Below, piece by piece: positions 8,469-16,637 of a DNA stretch of 51,088 nucleotides. The notes beneath the pieces were generated by a model. It was not told the origin of the DNA. It worked only from the letters and a program-made list of their open reading frames with translations, and ran no database searches. Origin of the DNA: Bradyrhizobium sp. ARR65 (GTDB lineage Bacteria; Pseudomonadota; Alphaproteobacteria; Rhizobiales; Xanthobacteraceae). The translations under genes were made by a program, and so were the position numbers. Position 1 is the stretch's first letter. The number at the start of each line of letters is the position of its first letter. The stretch lies in assembly GCF_000472385.1 (NCBI RefSeq), contig NZ_AWZU01000054.1, positions 1 through 51,088 on the forward strand, in the 5' to 3' direction.

Positions 8469-8879
8469 ATGAAGGAGCAACCTTTGATAGTGATCAATAT
8501 GCCCGGTGGGGGAGTTCAAGATATCGACGAATCCGATCTGTTTTGGTTGAGAAAGGCATTTGACAGTGAGTGGAAGGGCGCGACGATGCTGCAGCTCGCA
8601 GCCGACCGCATTTATTCAAACGAGCCGATTGACGACCTGTCGAAGAAGTTCGAGCAGGCCAACGTGCCGTTAGCCGAGTTTTCGGCGCCGGAATCCGCCA
8701 AGACAAAGCTACTCGTCAGCGCCCAACGTGTTCGACAGGTAATTGACAGCGATCCGGTTATCTATAACGAGAAAGCCGAGTCGGTTCTCATATTTCCTAC
8801 CAAACTGCGTCTTGCCGTACGCGAGACACCGGACGAGGCGCGGAAGAGGTTGAAAGATGCAGGGACGCACGTCGCCTGA
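8469..8879 (+). CDS. Hypothetical protein
   Basis: A 136-residue protein I do not recognise. It is soluble, with no signal peptide or membrane span. It opens with EQPLIVINMPGGGVQ and ends with a segment (KLRLAVRETPDEARKRLKDA) that recalls the small N-terminal domains preceding some secreted peptidases, so it could be the leftover front of a longer gene. It follows the second nuclease by 64 bases on the same strand. I used the ATG at 8469; an in-frame TTG lies 12 codons upstream. Confidence 0.5.
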   Translation: MKEQPLIVINMPGGGVQDIDESDLFWLRKAFDSEWKGATMLQLAADRIYSNEPIDDLSKKFEQANVPLAEFSAPESAKTKLLVSAQRVRQVIDSDPVIYNEKAESVLIFPTKLRLAVRETPDEARKRLKDAGTHVA

Positions 8880-9125
8880 TGGCCGGTGCTGGCGACTGAA
8901 GACGGAGCACATCACCGCAGGCCCGATGATCGCGGTCGGGGAGACCGACGACCAAATTGCGAATTTCTTGATGATGAGTCGTAATCAAGTCCATGGGCCG
9001 AGAGATAGAACGCTAGACCTATGTTCGCGCCCTGAGGTGACGAGCGGCCCGCGCCGCGGCAAGCTACTATCGAGGGTTGCGCCGGATGAGCCGGCGCCGA
9101 GCCTCAAGCATGGGGAGCGGGCCTG

Positions 9126-9250
9126 ATGGAGGATAGCATTTTCGTGGGGCTGGAGGTCCATAAGGCGACGACTTCGGTGCCGGTGGCTGAAGGGCTGCTC
9201 GGCGGGGAGATTCGTAACTTGGGGATTATCGCCAATCGTGCCGATCAGGT
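9126..9250 (+). mobile_element. IS110-family transposase N-terminal fragment
   Basis: The first 40 or so codons read EDSIFVGLEVHKATTSVPVA followed by NLGIIANRADQVAK, the start of an IS110-type (DEDD) transposase with its first Asp replaced by Glu (GLEVHKA for GLDVHKA). The match stops at about 9250, where group II intron sequence begins on the opposite strand. The left part of the element may reach back to about 9000. Confidence 0.7.
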
Positions 9251-9581
9251 TGCGAAGCGCGACGGCAACGCTCGATACGCTCCTGTCTGGACCCGGCGGT
9301 GAAGGCCTCTCGGATTCTCCTCGAGGTTCTCCGCGTAACGGTCGCACGTCACCTGATCGATGCCAGCTACTGCCCGCCTCTTCAACGCGAGGAATGCCGC
9401 ACGCAAGCAGCCGACGTAGACGTGGCGCAGGAGCGCCGTCAGTTTCTCCTTCCCTGTTCCTGTTGACGGCTTCTCGTATGCGGGCCTGCGCCCGGGACAC
9501 GGTTTTCCGGCTCTGCGTCCGGACCGTGCTTTGCGGGACCGCATTCCCCTTGGTCCCACCCCTTTTCTCCATCGGCTCCGC
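9248..9581 (-). mobile_element. Group II intron reverse transcriptase/maturase, N-terminal fragment
   Basis: The upstream frame reads NAVPQSTVRTQSRKTVSRAQ, the usual lead-in of group II intron proteins. After a frameshift near 9460 another frame continues with GKEKLTALLRHVYVGCLRAA, AVAGIDQVTCDRYAENLEEN and RRVQTGAYRALPSR, the first conserved block of the reverse transcriptase. It then ends at the IS110 junction. The catalytic YADD block and the maturase domain are missing, so the intron is dead. Confidence 0.75.
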
Positions 9582-10062
9582 TGCAGCATAGGCCGCGTTG
9601 TTCGCCGACTTCCTCGGTACTCTGGATGAATCCAACTGCTCCACGTCGTGCATCACGGACTTCGGCCTTCGTGCGGCCCAAGCGGCAACCCAGGCAATGC
9701 GGAGACCTCCCGGTTCCCGCGCAGAAGACGTGCGCACATGCCAGGGTCTCAGACGCCGCGAAGCCGATCGGGCACTCGCGATCGCGTGCCCAACCATATT
9801 GCCTTCTGCCGGAACGAGGGCATCGGCACTCCGGATGACTGGAATTTCGCCGCTCAATTGCTAGCCTATGCGTTTCCCTGTCAACGCTTCACGCGCCGCC
9901 TCGCAGCGACCCGTGAATGCAAGGGGCCGATGTGGATCGCTACTGCTTCACCGTGAAGGGCTTGCACCTTCTGTCTCCTGCCGGTCTCCCGGCGCACCGC
10001 TCCAATCCACCATGAGCCAATTTGATCAAGCTCCAGCCAACGCAACGCAATGAGATCAAGCT
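9582..10062. other. Possible group II intron 5' RNA region
   Basis: No gene is recognised in these 480 bases. On the minus strand they lie directly upstream of the intron protein fragment, where the structured 5' RNA of the intron would be. I could not identify the 5' splice boundary or domain V by eye. Confidence 0.3.
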
Positions 10063-10350
10063 TCAAGTGTATCCGTTGCCACCTACCAAACGTGACGCCC
10101 CGTCGGAATTCTGGTGCCACAGTCGACAGATGCACTTGATAGTCTTGTTAGCCCAGTGAGCTGTCGTCAACGAAATATGATCATTGTCTCCTTCTTCGAT
10201 TTTGCTGGCAGATAATGGCCCTGCAGGTATTTTAGCTATCCCAAGACGCTCCAAGCCTTCTCTGCTTTCAGTAGAGACACCATTGGCGCTGTGATTGAAT
10301 AAGTGGATAGAAAAATTGGATTTCGACTTGAGGAGCGTTCGCCCCAGCAT
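10063..10350 (-). CDS. Hypothetical protein, possibly a fragment
   Basis: A 95-residue frame from an ATG at 10350 with a stop codon immediately upstream and no good ribosome binding site. The composition (HLFNHSANGVS, DHISLTTAHWANKTIKCIC) looks like folded protein rather than chance frame, and the region is more AT-rich than the flanks. I do not recognise it; it may be the tail of a larger lost gene. Confidence 0.3.
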   Translation of the reverse strand: MLGRTLLKSKSNFSIHLFNHSANGVSTESREGLERLGIAKIPAGPLSASKIEEGDNDHISLTTAHWANKTIKCICRLWHQNSDGASRLVGGNGYT

Positions 10351-10609
10351 TTAAGCGGTGTCCCTAAGCAAGGCCTTGAGCCACATAACCACACGAGGCA
10401 AGACAAAGGGAGGCAAGCACAAATGTGTTGGTGGTCTTTCCTTTGTTCGGCTTTCGCATCCGATCGTACGAGGCGCAATTGACGACCGCAGCCGAGAGCA
10501 GATTCCATGAGGCCGATGCATTCGCCCTTGTCGGCCAGGCTTCCTGCTGCAAACCCGCGAGTTAGAGCCGTTCTAGCCGTAGCGACCGCCTGGCCATACG
10601 GGAGGAGCG

Positions 10610-10825
10610 ATGAAAGGCGCCAAGTGGAACCCGTTCTACTCCGTTGAGGAGGAGACCAATCGTCCCACGATACTTGCTTTCGCCGCCCTCGATACTTCGC
10701 TCTTCCACGAACAACAGAGCTGGCTTGATCAAGCGCAGAGGCAGCTGGTTTCTGAGTTCAGCAGCGTGTCAGCTACGTCGAAACCAAATTCAGCGAAGCT
10801 GGCGTCAGATCGCGCGAGGCGGTGA
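10610..10825 (+). CDS. Small hypothetical protein, partly inside the direct repeat
   Basis: A 71-residue frame whose ATG is preceded by GGGAGGAGCG, a good ribosome binding site. I recognise no domain. Its second half lies in the repeat that recurs at 19,139, where a 1-base insertion changes the frame, so either the gene is real only here or the frame is fortuitous. Confidence 0.35.
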   Translation: MKGAKWNPFYSVEEETNRPTILAFAALDTSLFHEQQSWLDQAQRQLVSEFSSVSATSKPNSAKLASDRARR

Positions 10826-11173
10826 GTTGCACAATGTCGCTCCGCACGAGGCCAAAGGACCTCGCGCAAGAGTGTTGGGAGCAGGCCAACGCTAGTACTA
10901 GTTCCCATGTCTTAGGAACGAAAAGGTATGAACGAATTCGCTCAGAAGGTAACGGTGCCGCTTGCCGACAGATTTGCGCTGTCGCCCGAAGAGGCTAGCG
11001 CGCTCACGGGGATCGGCATGACCTCAATCCGGCAAGCGATCAATGCTGGGAAGCTCATTGCCCACAAGCATGGGACGCGGACCATCATCTTGCCCGACGA
11101 CCTTCGCGCATGGCTCAAGACGTTGCCGCGAGCCGGGAAGAGCGTCGCCAGCGGAACCAAAGAGGCCGCACGT
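10726..11173. repeat. Left copy of imperfect direct repeat (complete form)
   Basis: This segment recurs at 19,139-19,436 in the same orientation with roughly 90% or better identity by eye. The left copy is 448 bases and contains the whole excisionase-like gene. The right copy lacks about 135 bases, removing that gene's start and first half. The two copies lie on either side of about 8 kb of accessory genes. Confidence 0.85.
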
Positions 11174-11179
11174 ATGTGA
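10928..11179 (+). CDS. Excisionase-like helix-turn-helix protein
   Basis: An 83-residue protein with LSPEEASALTGIGMTSIRQA followed by INAGKLIAHKHGTRTIILPD and DLRAWLKTLPRA. This is the layout of the excisionase/MerR-like winged helix family that binds DNA at recombination or promoter sites. AAGG lies just before the ATG at 10928. The 3' half recurs as a pseudogene at 19,305-19,436. No integrase gene remains in the window, so a role in mobility is an inference from family and position. Confidence 0.75.
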   Translation: MNEFAQKVTVPLADRFALSPEEASALTGIGMTSIRQAINAGKLIAHKHGTRTIILPDDLRAWLKTLPRAGKSVASGTKEAARM

Positions 11180-11440
11180 CCAAGCACGGCGCGCTCGCGC
11201 TCGGCCACAGGACGCCGCGCGCCTTGAACGAGGAATTCTCCCTCGATTGTAAAGTCCCACAACCTGAGAAGCCCGGTGTAGTTCGGATCTTCGGGCTGAT
11301 GACAGGCAAACTCCTCAAAAAGCGCATGCTTGAATTCCGGGTCGCCCACCGGAACGAAGCCGTGGAACCGCGTCTTCCGAGGCTGAAACAGCTTGCCGTT
11401 ATGGAAGGTTTTCTGAAGTGCGGCACTATATTGCCCGCCG
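11180..11440 (-). pseudogene. Unidentified gene fragment
   Basis: One minus-strand frame reads KTFHNGKLFQPRKTRFHGFV, then EFACHQPEDPNYTGLLRLWD, and runs into the direct repeat at about 11,175. It looks like real protein sequence without a start. It recalls part of a large multi-domain defence-type protein, but I cannot name the family. It abuts the next fragment in a different frame. Confidence 0.4.
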
Positions 11441-11790
11441 CAGTCTCAAGGCAATTGGCGAGCTCACCTGCAATAGTAAGCTCGTCGAAATAATCTCCGG
11501 CGCGCAATTTGGCGATGAGTTCGATTGCGTCGTCGCCATCGCGCCAGGAACCCAGCCCGTCCACCGGCGCGCGCGCAAGCGCAAGGGCGAGATCGGAAAA
11601 TCTCTGATCACCGCTGGATTGATGCCAGGCGATCAGCAGCTCTATGCGCTGCGTGTTTGAAAGGCCCGTCGGTTGTAACGAATTCCTGTACTTGCCAGGC
11701 GTCTTGACCCATACCGGGAGGTGAAGAAAATCGGCCGCAATCTTGGCAAAGCACCTTGCCACAACTGAAAGGCTATCGGCCGGAAGCCTG
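11441..11790 (-). pseudogene. C-terminal-type fragment, possibly of the Mrr fusion gene
   Basis: The frame reads SLSVVARCFAKIAADFLHLP, then QRIELLIAWHQSSGDQRFSD and RDGDDAIELIAKLRAGDYFD. It looks like helical C-terminal sequence of a large protein and has no start codon of its own. It follows the Mrr nuclease fragment on the same strand in another frame, so it may be the tail of the same gene after loss of the middle. That link is an inference. Confidence 0.4.
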
Positions 11791-11842
11791 ATGGTTCTGC
11801 AATGCGACCAGACTGCTCTTGCAAACTCGGTTTCGGTGGCAC

Positions 11843-12082
11843 GAGACGATCGATCGACGACCGCTCTCGTTTAATTTCCGATTTGAGCGCAGCGTGAGCG
11901 GAGCCCGCATAATGCTTGGCCTGCAAGATGATCCTGGCCCCGCCTTTGGCGTGGCGGCCATCCATACCGCCGTCCGGACCAGCCGCGAAGCCTTCGAAGC
12001 GAACGCCGAGTTCGCGCCCGACGAGCTCGCGCACAAGGTCTTCGAAATCGGCCGGCGAGAGGTTTCCAAACCCGTAAGGCAT
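11843..12082 (-). pseudogene. Mrr-type restriction endonuclease domain, truncated
   Basis: From an ATG at 12,082 the product reads PYGFGNLSPADFEDLVRELV, then GPDGGMDGRHAKGG and IILQAKHYAG. This is an Mrr-like PD-(D/E)XK nuclease core with Asp in PDGGMD and the QxK variant of the last motif. The match ends at about residue 80 (SSIDRL), and the rest of the frame is not family-like. Relatives of this type often carry a long NTPase and sensor region, which is missing here. The start lies one base after the hipA stop, so it was probably the third gene of a hipB-hipA operon. Confidence 0.65.
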
Positions 12083-12083
12083 T

Positions 12084-13307
12084 CTAGCGCTCTTTGTAGA
12101 TCGGGATGGAGGCCGCATGCGCGTCCACGATTTCGATGACCTTTTTCTCCAACGGGAGTTTTGTCTTCTGTTCGGACCAGACCTGCTTGAACCGCTGGAC
12201 CGTTTCGGTCGCGGTATCGAGCACCAGCTTTTCGGAAATCTTGGCCTTCGCCGCAAGGTGCTTCAGCTCATCCCTGGAGAACTCGGCCATCTTCTTGGTG
12301 CGGGAATAGTTAAGCGCCATCTTGTCATCCGCGATGTACGGAGTGGTCGAAAGCAGATCGTAAGCGGGTGAGAGGATCGGTGTGCGCCGGTCCGGATAGA
12401 TCAGGGACCAGTTTTTAAGGTGCATGTCGGTATTGCCGATCAGCGTGCTGAACACCAGCCTGCGAATGAATTCGCCGACATCGGCGTCGCCGGTCTCGAT
12501 GCCGAGTACGTTCGCGATGCCTTTGTAATTGACATGTTCGTATTTCTCGTCGGGAGCGACGCCGAATACTTGCGCAAAATCTTCCATATGGACGGGGCCG
12601 TCGGGTGTCCGGTCGAACCGCTTTATGGCGAGCGCCTGGCCTCTGATTTCTCCGATACCGTCCGGCAATCCTTTGATCGCATCGACGTCGATCAATTGAA
12701 GGTCCGGCACGTCCATGCCCATCGCCTTTGCGATGGTCATCATCGAGTATTCGTTTTCGGGCACGCCTGGATATTGGGGGGACGGCAATTTGACGATCCA
12801 CGAGCCGCCTACGCCCTCTGCGGGTATGGTGAGGCCTCCCCTTTTGGAATCGTTCTTGAGCGCCGAGAACTTCAACTGGACGCCCGCCAGCGAAAACCGC
12901 AGCATATTTTGTCGCTCATCCGGCGTCAGGTCCTCTTCGACCTGAGGCGGCAAAGCTTCGCCTTCCGCCGGATGGACCGAAAGGGCGCCGGGGAGATCCT
13001 GCCCGAGCATCCACAACAGGAAGAACTCGCGTTTTTCTTTGACGCCCGCGCGCTCAGCGAGGTAGCGGCGCAAAGGTCCTTCCGGCAAAAGGTTGGAAAA
13101 GAACGGCGGGAGAACCTGCCGGTACGGTTTAAACGCCGTCAGTAGATTGCCGAATTGATCTTTGAAGGAGAGGCTGAGCGTTGGACGGTCGGGATCATCA
13201 ATGTAGCTTTGATTGAAAGCAAAAAGCGTCCGGTCCCCCTGCACGAGCGTCAGGGTGGCAATGGGCTTGCCATACAGGTGAACGTCGAGGACCGATACGT
13301 CAGGCAT
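12084..13307 (-). CDS. hipA: HipA-type serine/threonine kinase toxin
   Basis: A 407-residue full-length HipA. The N-terminal subdomain (residues 1-110) is followed by SLAGVQLKFSAL, the nucleotide-binding lysine in GGSWIVKLPSP (K173), IKRFDR, the catalytic loop GNTDMHLKN (D294, H296, N299) and the metal-binding Asp in LSPAYDLLS (D317). HipA kinases phosphorylate a translation factor such as glutamyl-tRNA synthetase, causing growth arrest and persistence. I chose the ATG at 13,307, which overlaps the hipB stop by 8 bases; two earlier in-frame ATGs exist. All key residues are present, so it should be active. Confidence 0.93.
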   Translation of the reverse strand: MPDVSVLDVHLYGKPIATLTLVQGDRTLFAFNQSYIDDPDRPTLSLSFKDQFGNLLTAFKPYRQVLPPFFSNLLPEGPLRRYLAERAGVKEKREFFLLWMLGQDLPGALSVHPAEGEALPPQVEEDLTPDERQNMLRFSLAGVQLKFSALKNDSKRGGLTIPAEGVGGSWIVKLPSPQYPGVPENEYSMMTIAKAMGMDVPDLQLIDVDAIKGLPDGIGEIRGQALAIKRFDRTPDGPVHMEDFAQVFGVAPDEKYEHVNYKGIANVLGIETGDADVGEFIRRLVFSTLIGNTDMHLKNWSLIYPDRRTPILSPAYDLLSTTPYIADDKMALNYSRTKKMAEFSRDELKHLAAKAKISEKLVLDTATETVQRFKQVWSEQKTKLPLEKKVIEIVDAHAASIPIYKER

Positions 13308-13878
13308 CGGTGTCCTCTTCATCAAGGGCGTAAGCCGGACGCGGCGCTTCCACGGGATGCGCGATACGGTTGCGCACCGTGCGCAGCATTCCGGCTACGT
13401 TTCCAAGCTCGGCGCGCGGGTTCGGACTCTCTTTAAGCTGACTTAGCAGCTTTATGGCCTCGGTGACGGTCGCGAGATCGTCCTTGCGAAGGCGCACCTG
13501 CTTCAGTAAACGCAAATACTCCTCAATGCGGTCGAGAGCGACGGAACGGCCCTCCAGCTTCTTCTGTCTGGCGATGAAACGCTCGCCCTTGGTGAACAGA
13601 GCGGACTGCCCATCTTCGGGAGACAAGCCGTCAGCACTCGAGCGCAGGACGCCCTGCACGGCGGGAAGAAGCTTTTTGGGCACAAGCACGACCTCTAAGT
13701 CGAGTGCCCGCGCCATTTCGATAAAGCTGGACAGGCCCGGTTCGAGACGGCCGGTTTCGATCTGGGAAATGTGGGCCTGGGTCAGTCCTGAGCGGGCGGC
13801 CAAAGCGCGCTGGCTCAGGGCCGCTTTGACGCGCTGGCCTTGTACTTCGCGGACAAGTTCCTCACTCTGGTAAGACAT
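13300..13878 (-). CDS. hipB: HipB-type antitoxin and repressor with C-terminal extension
   Basis: A 192-residue Xre-family repressor. The helix-turn-helix is LSQRALAARSGLTQAHISQI (about residues 21-40), followed by a conserved dimer region. HipB binds and inhibits HipA and represses its own operon. This protein is about twice as long as the E. coli HipB: residues about 80-192 form an extra, helical and charged region of unknown role. The next gene, hipA, overlaps its end by 8 bases, and two matching inverted repeats lie just upstream. Confidence 0.88.
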   Translation of the reverse strand: MSYQSEELVREVQGQRVKAALSQRALAARSGLTQAHISQIETGRLEPGLSSFIEMARALDLEVVLVPKKLLPAVQGVLRSSADGLSPEDGQSALFTKGERFIARQKKLEGRSVALDRIEEYLRLLKQVRLRKDDLATVTEAIKLLSQLKESPNPRAELGNVAGMLRTVRNRIAHPVEAPRPAYALDEEDTDA

Positions 13879-13885
13879 GATACAA

Positions 13886-13918
13886 TATCCTGATCAAGTT
13901 CGACCTCTGATAAGGATA
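13886..13918. promoter_or_regulatory. Putative HipB operator 1
   Basis: TATCCTGATCA and TGATAAGGATA are 11-base inverted arms (one mismatch) around an 11-base spacer, starting 8 bases before the hipB start codon. The E. coli HipB operator is TATCC-N8-GGATA; here the same TATCC half-sites appear but further apart. Binding here would block hipBA transcription or its initiation. Confidence 0.65.
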
Positions 13919-13959
13919 CATATCAAAACCGGAACCATAAATCAAGCCTGTTCGATAAT

Positions 13960-13992
13960 TATCCTTATCAAAAGACGATAATGATAAGGATT
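13960..13992. promoter_or_regulatory. Putative HipB operator 2
   Basis: TATCCTTATCA and TGATAAGGAT are inverted arms with an 11-base spacer, the same design as operator 1, centred 74 bases away. Ten of 11 arm positions pair. Two sites 74 bases apart, about seven helical turns, would allow cooperative or looped binding by a HipB-HipA complex. Confidence 0.65.
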
Positions 13993-14085
13993 CTATGTCA
14001 ACTTTGGCCTTTAACGTCTCACGACATGAGCAGACAGGAAAGAGCAGCGTTGAGAGGCCGACATCGCTCCACTGCCCTACCCAAA

Positions 14086-14492
14086 GGTGTGGAGACCTTC
14101 GACCTGATCGATGGCGTCTACGTCGCGCACCCGCGCTGTGCGATTCCGGTCGCCCCCCGACTCTTCGTCAAGGTCTTGTGGAGGTCGCCAGCGCGCGCAC
14201 GACGCAGGCCTGACAGCAGTCCAAGGCTGAACAGGTCTATTGTTATCTTACCGGTTCAAGATTCAAACAGCGGATTGAAGCCATCGTCGAGCGCTTCAAA
14301 GACATGCGAGACGACATCGATAAAGAGCGCAAATTCATGCTGAAAGCCTGGGCCAAACGCGAAGCCCAAGTCAGCTCGATGATCGAGTCCACTGTTGGCG
14401 TGGTAGGCGACCTGCACGGCATTATGGGGCAAGCATTGCCGGAGATTTCGGCAATCGAAGAGCCGCCGATGCTCGAAGGGAAAGCCGCTTAA
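14086..14492 (+). pseudogene. DUF2130-family protein, C-terminal remnant
   Basis: One frame gives GVETFDLIDGVYVAHPRCAI; after a shift near 14,157 another gives TLRQGLVEVASARTTQA, a stop codon, then YLTGSRFKQRIEAIVERFKD and the end of the family, VGDLHGIMGQALPEI. This is the C-terminal third of a DUF2130 protein, a family of coiled-coil proteins with a nuclease-like core. A frameshift, an internal stop and the missing N-terminus make it a pseudogene. Confidence 0.7.
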
Positions 14493-14744
14493 ACTCTCCT
14501 GCGCGCTAGACACGGCCTCGGCCAACAGGGTCGTGACGATAGCGGCATCGCTGGACGGCTCAGTTGATAACACAGACAGCAGGGGCCAACGCAAGCACTG
14601 GATCAAGATCAAAAAAGTGCCGTCATCCTCGCGACGAGCTGGGATTTTTGAGATGGCTTGCGACGAAGTGACCGTTTACATGTCGGTTGTATCCGTGACA
14701 GATCAACTTTGGAGAAGCATTCCCGGCATTACCCGACGAGAGCA

Positions 14745-15089
14745 ATGATCGATAACAGCGACCGCATCAGCCCGCGCTTCAAGAGCAAGCTACCAAGAAT
14801 AATGAACGAGATTTGCAACGGTCTCCTTGTGATCGAACCGGCCATCAAGGAAATGGCCGTCCCTTTGAGGGACTTGCTCGATTTCTTGGACTTCGAAATC
14901 CAGAAGGTTGAAGTGCAGATTTCTCATGCGCCGCTCAATCGAGCTGACGCTCGCAAGTTGCCTCAGTTGAACGCTTGGCTCTCGGAGCTGACATCCTTAC
15001 GCAAGGACTTCGATGTCGCGTTAGTGGTTTCTCCAATTCAGTTCGTGCGAGAGATGGTCAAACGTGTAGACCAAACGTTCGGAGTTTAG
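14745..15089 (+). CDS. Hypothetical protein upstream of the DUF4268 gene
   Basis: A 114-residue, mostly helical, soluble protein that I do not recognise (MNEICNGLLVIEPAIKEMAV; LNAWLSELTSLRKDFDVALV). It ends 6 bases before the DUF4268 gene on the same strand, so the two probably form an operon and may work together. The start at 14,745 has only a weak upstream purine run. Confidence 0.55.
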   Translation: MIDNSDRISPRFKSKLPRIMNEICNGLLVIEPAIKEMAVPLRDLLDFLDFEIQKVEVQISHAPLNRADARKLPQLNAWLSELTSLRKDFDVALVVSPIQFVREMVKRVDQTFGV

Positions 15090-15095
15090 GTTCTT

Positions 15096-16229
15096 ATGTT
15101 CAAAATCAACAAGGAAGAAAATTCGATTGAGCCTCTCAGGTCGCAGACCTTCGCTGACCTTGGGTTCAGAGAACGGCAGCATCTGCAGGAGTGGATTGCA
15201 AAGACTCCGGCCTGCCTCGGCGAAGAACTGCTAATCATACAAAAGGAGTTCGCCGGTTTCGCCGACACGCAGGAGCGCCTCGACTTGTTGGCCTTGGATA
15301 AACAAGGCTCGTTAGTCCTGATAGAAAATAAGCTTGACGACACCGGACGCGACGTTACGTGGCAGGCCCTGAAATACGCCTCGTACTGCTCTAGCCTGTC
15401 TAAGGATAACATACGCAGCATCTTTCAAGAGTATCTCGATAAAAGCGGTTCTGGCGGAGACGCTAAGGGGGCCCTTGTCGAGTTTCTCGACGCTGAGGAC
15501 TACGACGAGATTGTCCTCAATAAGGGCTCCACCCAGCGGATCATGCTCATTGCGGCAAATTTTCGCAAAGAGGTCACATCGACCATTCTCTGGCTGCTGA
15601 ACTTCAAGCTGCGTATTCAGTGCTTCCGGGTGAGGCCATGGTGCGCTGGGGATAGCATCTTTCTGGACGTCGACCAGATAATTCCGACGAAGGATGTTGA
15701 GGAATTCATGATCGGACTTGCTTCTAAGTCCTTGGATGAGGTTGAAGCAGCAGCCGAAGAGAAGAAACGCTATAAAGTTAGACGACAATTCTGGACCGAA
15801 CTGCTTCGAGCAGCAGGTCCAAAGATACCGCGCTTCGCGAATATCTCGCCGAATCACTTTCACTACGTATCGGCGGGCTCAGGGCTCCGCGGAGTGCCGT
15901 ACAACTTTGTTGCAAGTAAATCATTCGGACGAGTCGAGCTCTATATCGACCGGGGTGACAAGGACGAGAATAAATCGATCTTCGACGAGCTATTCTCGCA
16001 AAGAACAACAATCGAAAATACCTTTGGAGCAGCCCTTACTTGGGAGCGACTGGAGGATAAGCGCGCGTCTCGGATTAAGTCAGAAGTGGACGGCGATTGT
16101 TTTGATGAGTCTGAACGACCAGCGATGATCTCGACCATGGTAGATGCGATGACGCGGTTGGAGGGCAGCCTTAAGGAGCCTCTCGCTCAGATACAGCGGA
16201 GGCTCAAGGCCAGGTCACAAGAAGAGTAG
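15096..16229 (+). CDS. DUF4268 protein with PD-(D/E)XK nuclease-like N-terminus
   Basis: A 377-residue protein. The N-terminal part has the nuclease-fold signature D63 (ERLDLLALD), E77-x-K79 (LVLIENKLDD) and a Q90-x3-Y94 motif (WQALKYA), as in PD-(D/E)XK enzymes. Residues about 220-340 match the DUF4268 domain (RRQFWTELL; NHFHYVSAGSGLRGVPYNFV; RVELYIDRGD). Such proteins are common near defence and restriction genes, but no biochemical role is established to my knowledge. It follows a small gene by 6 bases. Codon use is less GC-rich than the core genes on the right, consistent with transfer. Confidence 0.8.
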   Translation: MFKINKEENSIEPLRSQTFADLGFRERQHLQEWIAKTPACLGEELLIIQKEFAGFADTQERLDLLALDKQGSLVLIENKLDDTGRDVTWQALKYASYCSSLSKDNIRSIFQEYLDKSGSGGDAKGALVEFLDAEDYDEIVLNKGSTQRIMLIAANFRKEVTSTILWLLNFKLRIQCFRVRPWCAGDSIFLDVDQIIPTKDVEEFMIGLASKSLDEVEAAAEEKKRYKVRRQFWTELLRAAGPKIPRFANISPNHFHYVSAGSGLRGVPYNFVASKSFGRVELYIDRGDKDENKSIFDELFSQRTTIENTFGAALTWERLEDKRASRIKSEVDGDCFDESERPAMISTMVDAMTRLEGSLKEPLAQIQRRLKARSQEE

Positions 16230-16637
16230 TGCCCGCGTATTTTCGAATGAGCGGCAAGCTGCCGCGAATGGACGAAAGCCGATCTAGGAACAAGGACATT
16301 CACCAGCACGAATGCCAGTATTGAAGATATCAAAGCTCACCAAGCGCTCTGTCCAGAGCCCTCCCCAGAAAGCGTTGCACCCGGGGACAGGACTCGGCCA
16401 CGGACGATAGCTACTGATGTACCGCGCGGTATGACGAAAAGAAAATGCGCGCGGCGGGGATGGATTTGCCCCTGATGTGAACTGTCAGCTTTCGGTGAAA
16501 AGCTGATCGTAACGAGAGGAGCGATTTGCCGGGCTCATCTAGATCGCTAGCCTGTAGGAGCTTTTGTTTTCAAAAGTTTACCTGGCGGCTTAGACTCTAT
16601 TCGGCGGACGCGCACGCTTACATTGGCGTTCGGCGAG
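16230..16637. other. Intergenic stretch between convergent genes
   Basis: About 400 bases between the ends of the DUF4268 and PIN-domain genes. I see no gene. A short perfect stem (CAGCTTT / AAAGCTG, 6-base loop, near 16,486-16,505) has no T-run, so I do not call it a terminator. Confidence 0.4.

Noticed and set aside
10610..10895. Reverse-strand frame in the repeat (FAESGFDVADTLLNSEASCL in the right copy) as a gene
   Set aside because: The frame ends at a stop in both copies just after this stretch and has no start signal; it is more likely chance.
16486..16505. Stem-loop after the DUF4268 gene as a terminator
   Set aside because: The 7-base stem has no T-run, so it is not convincing.
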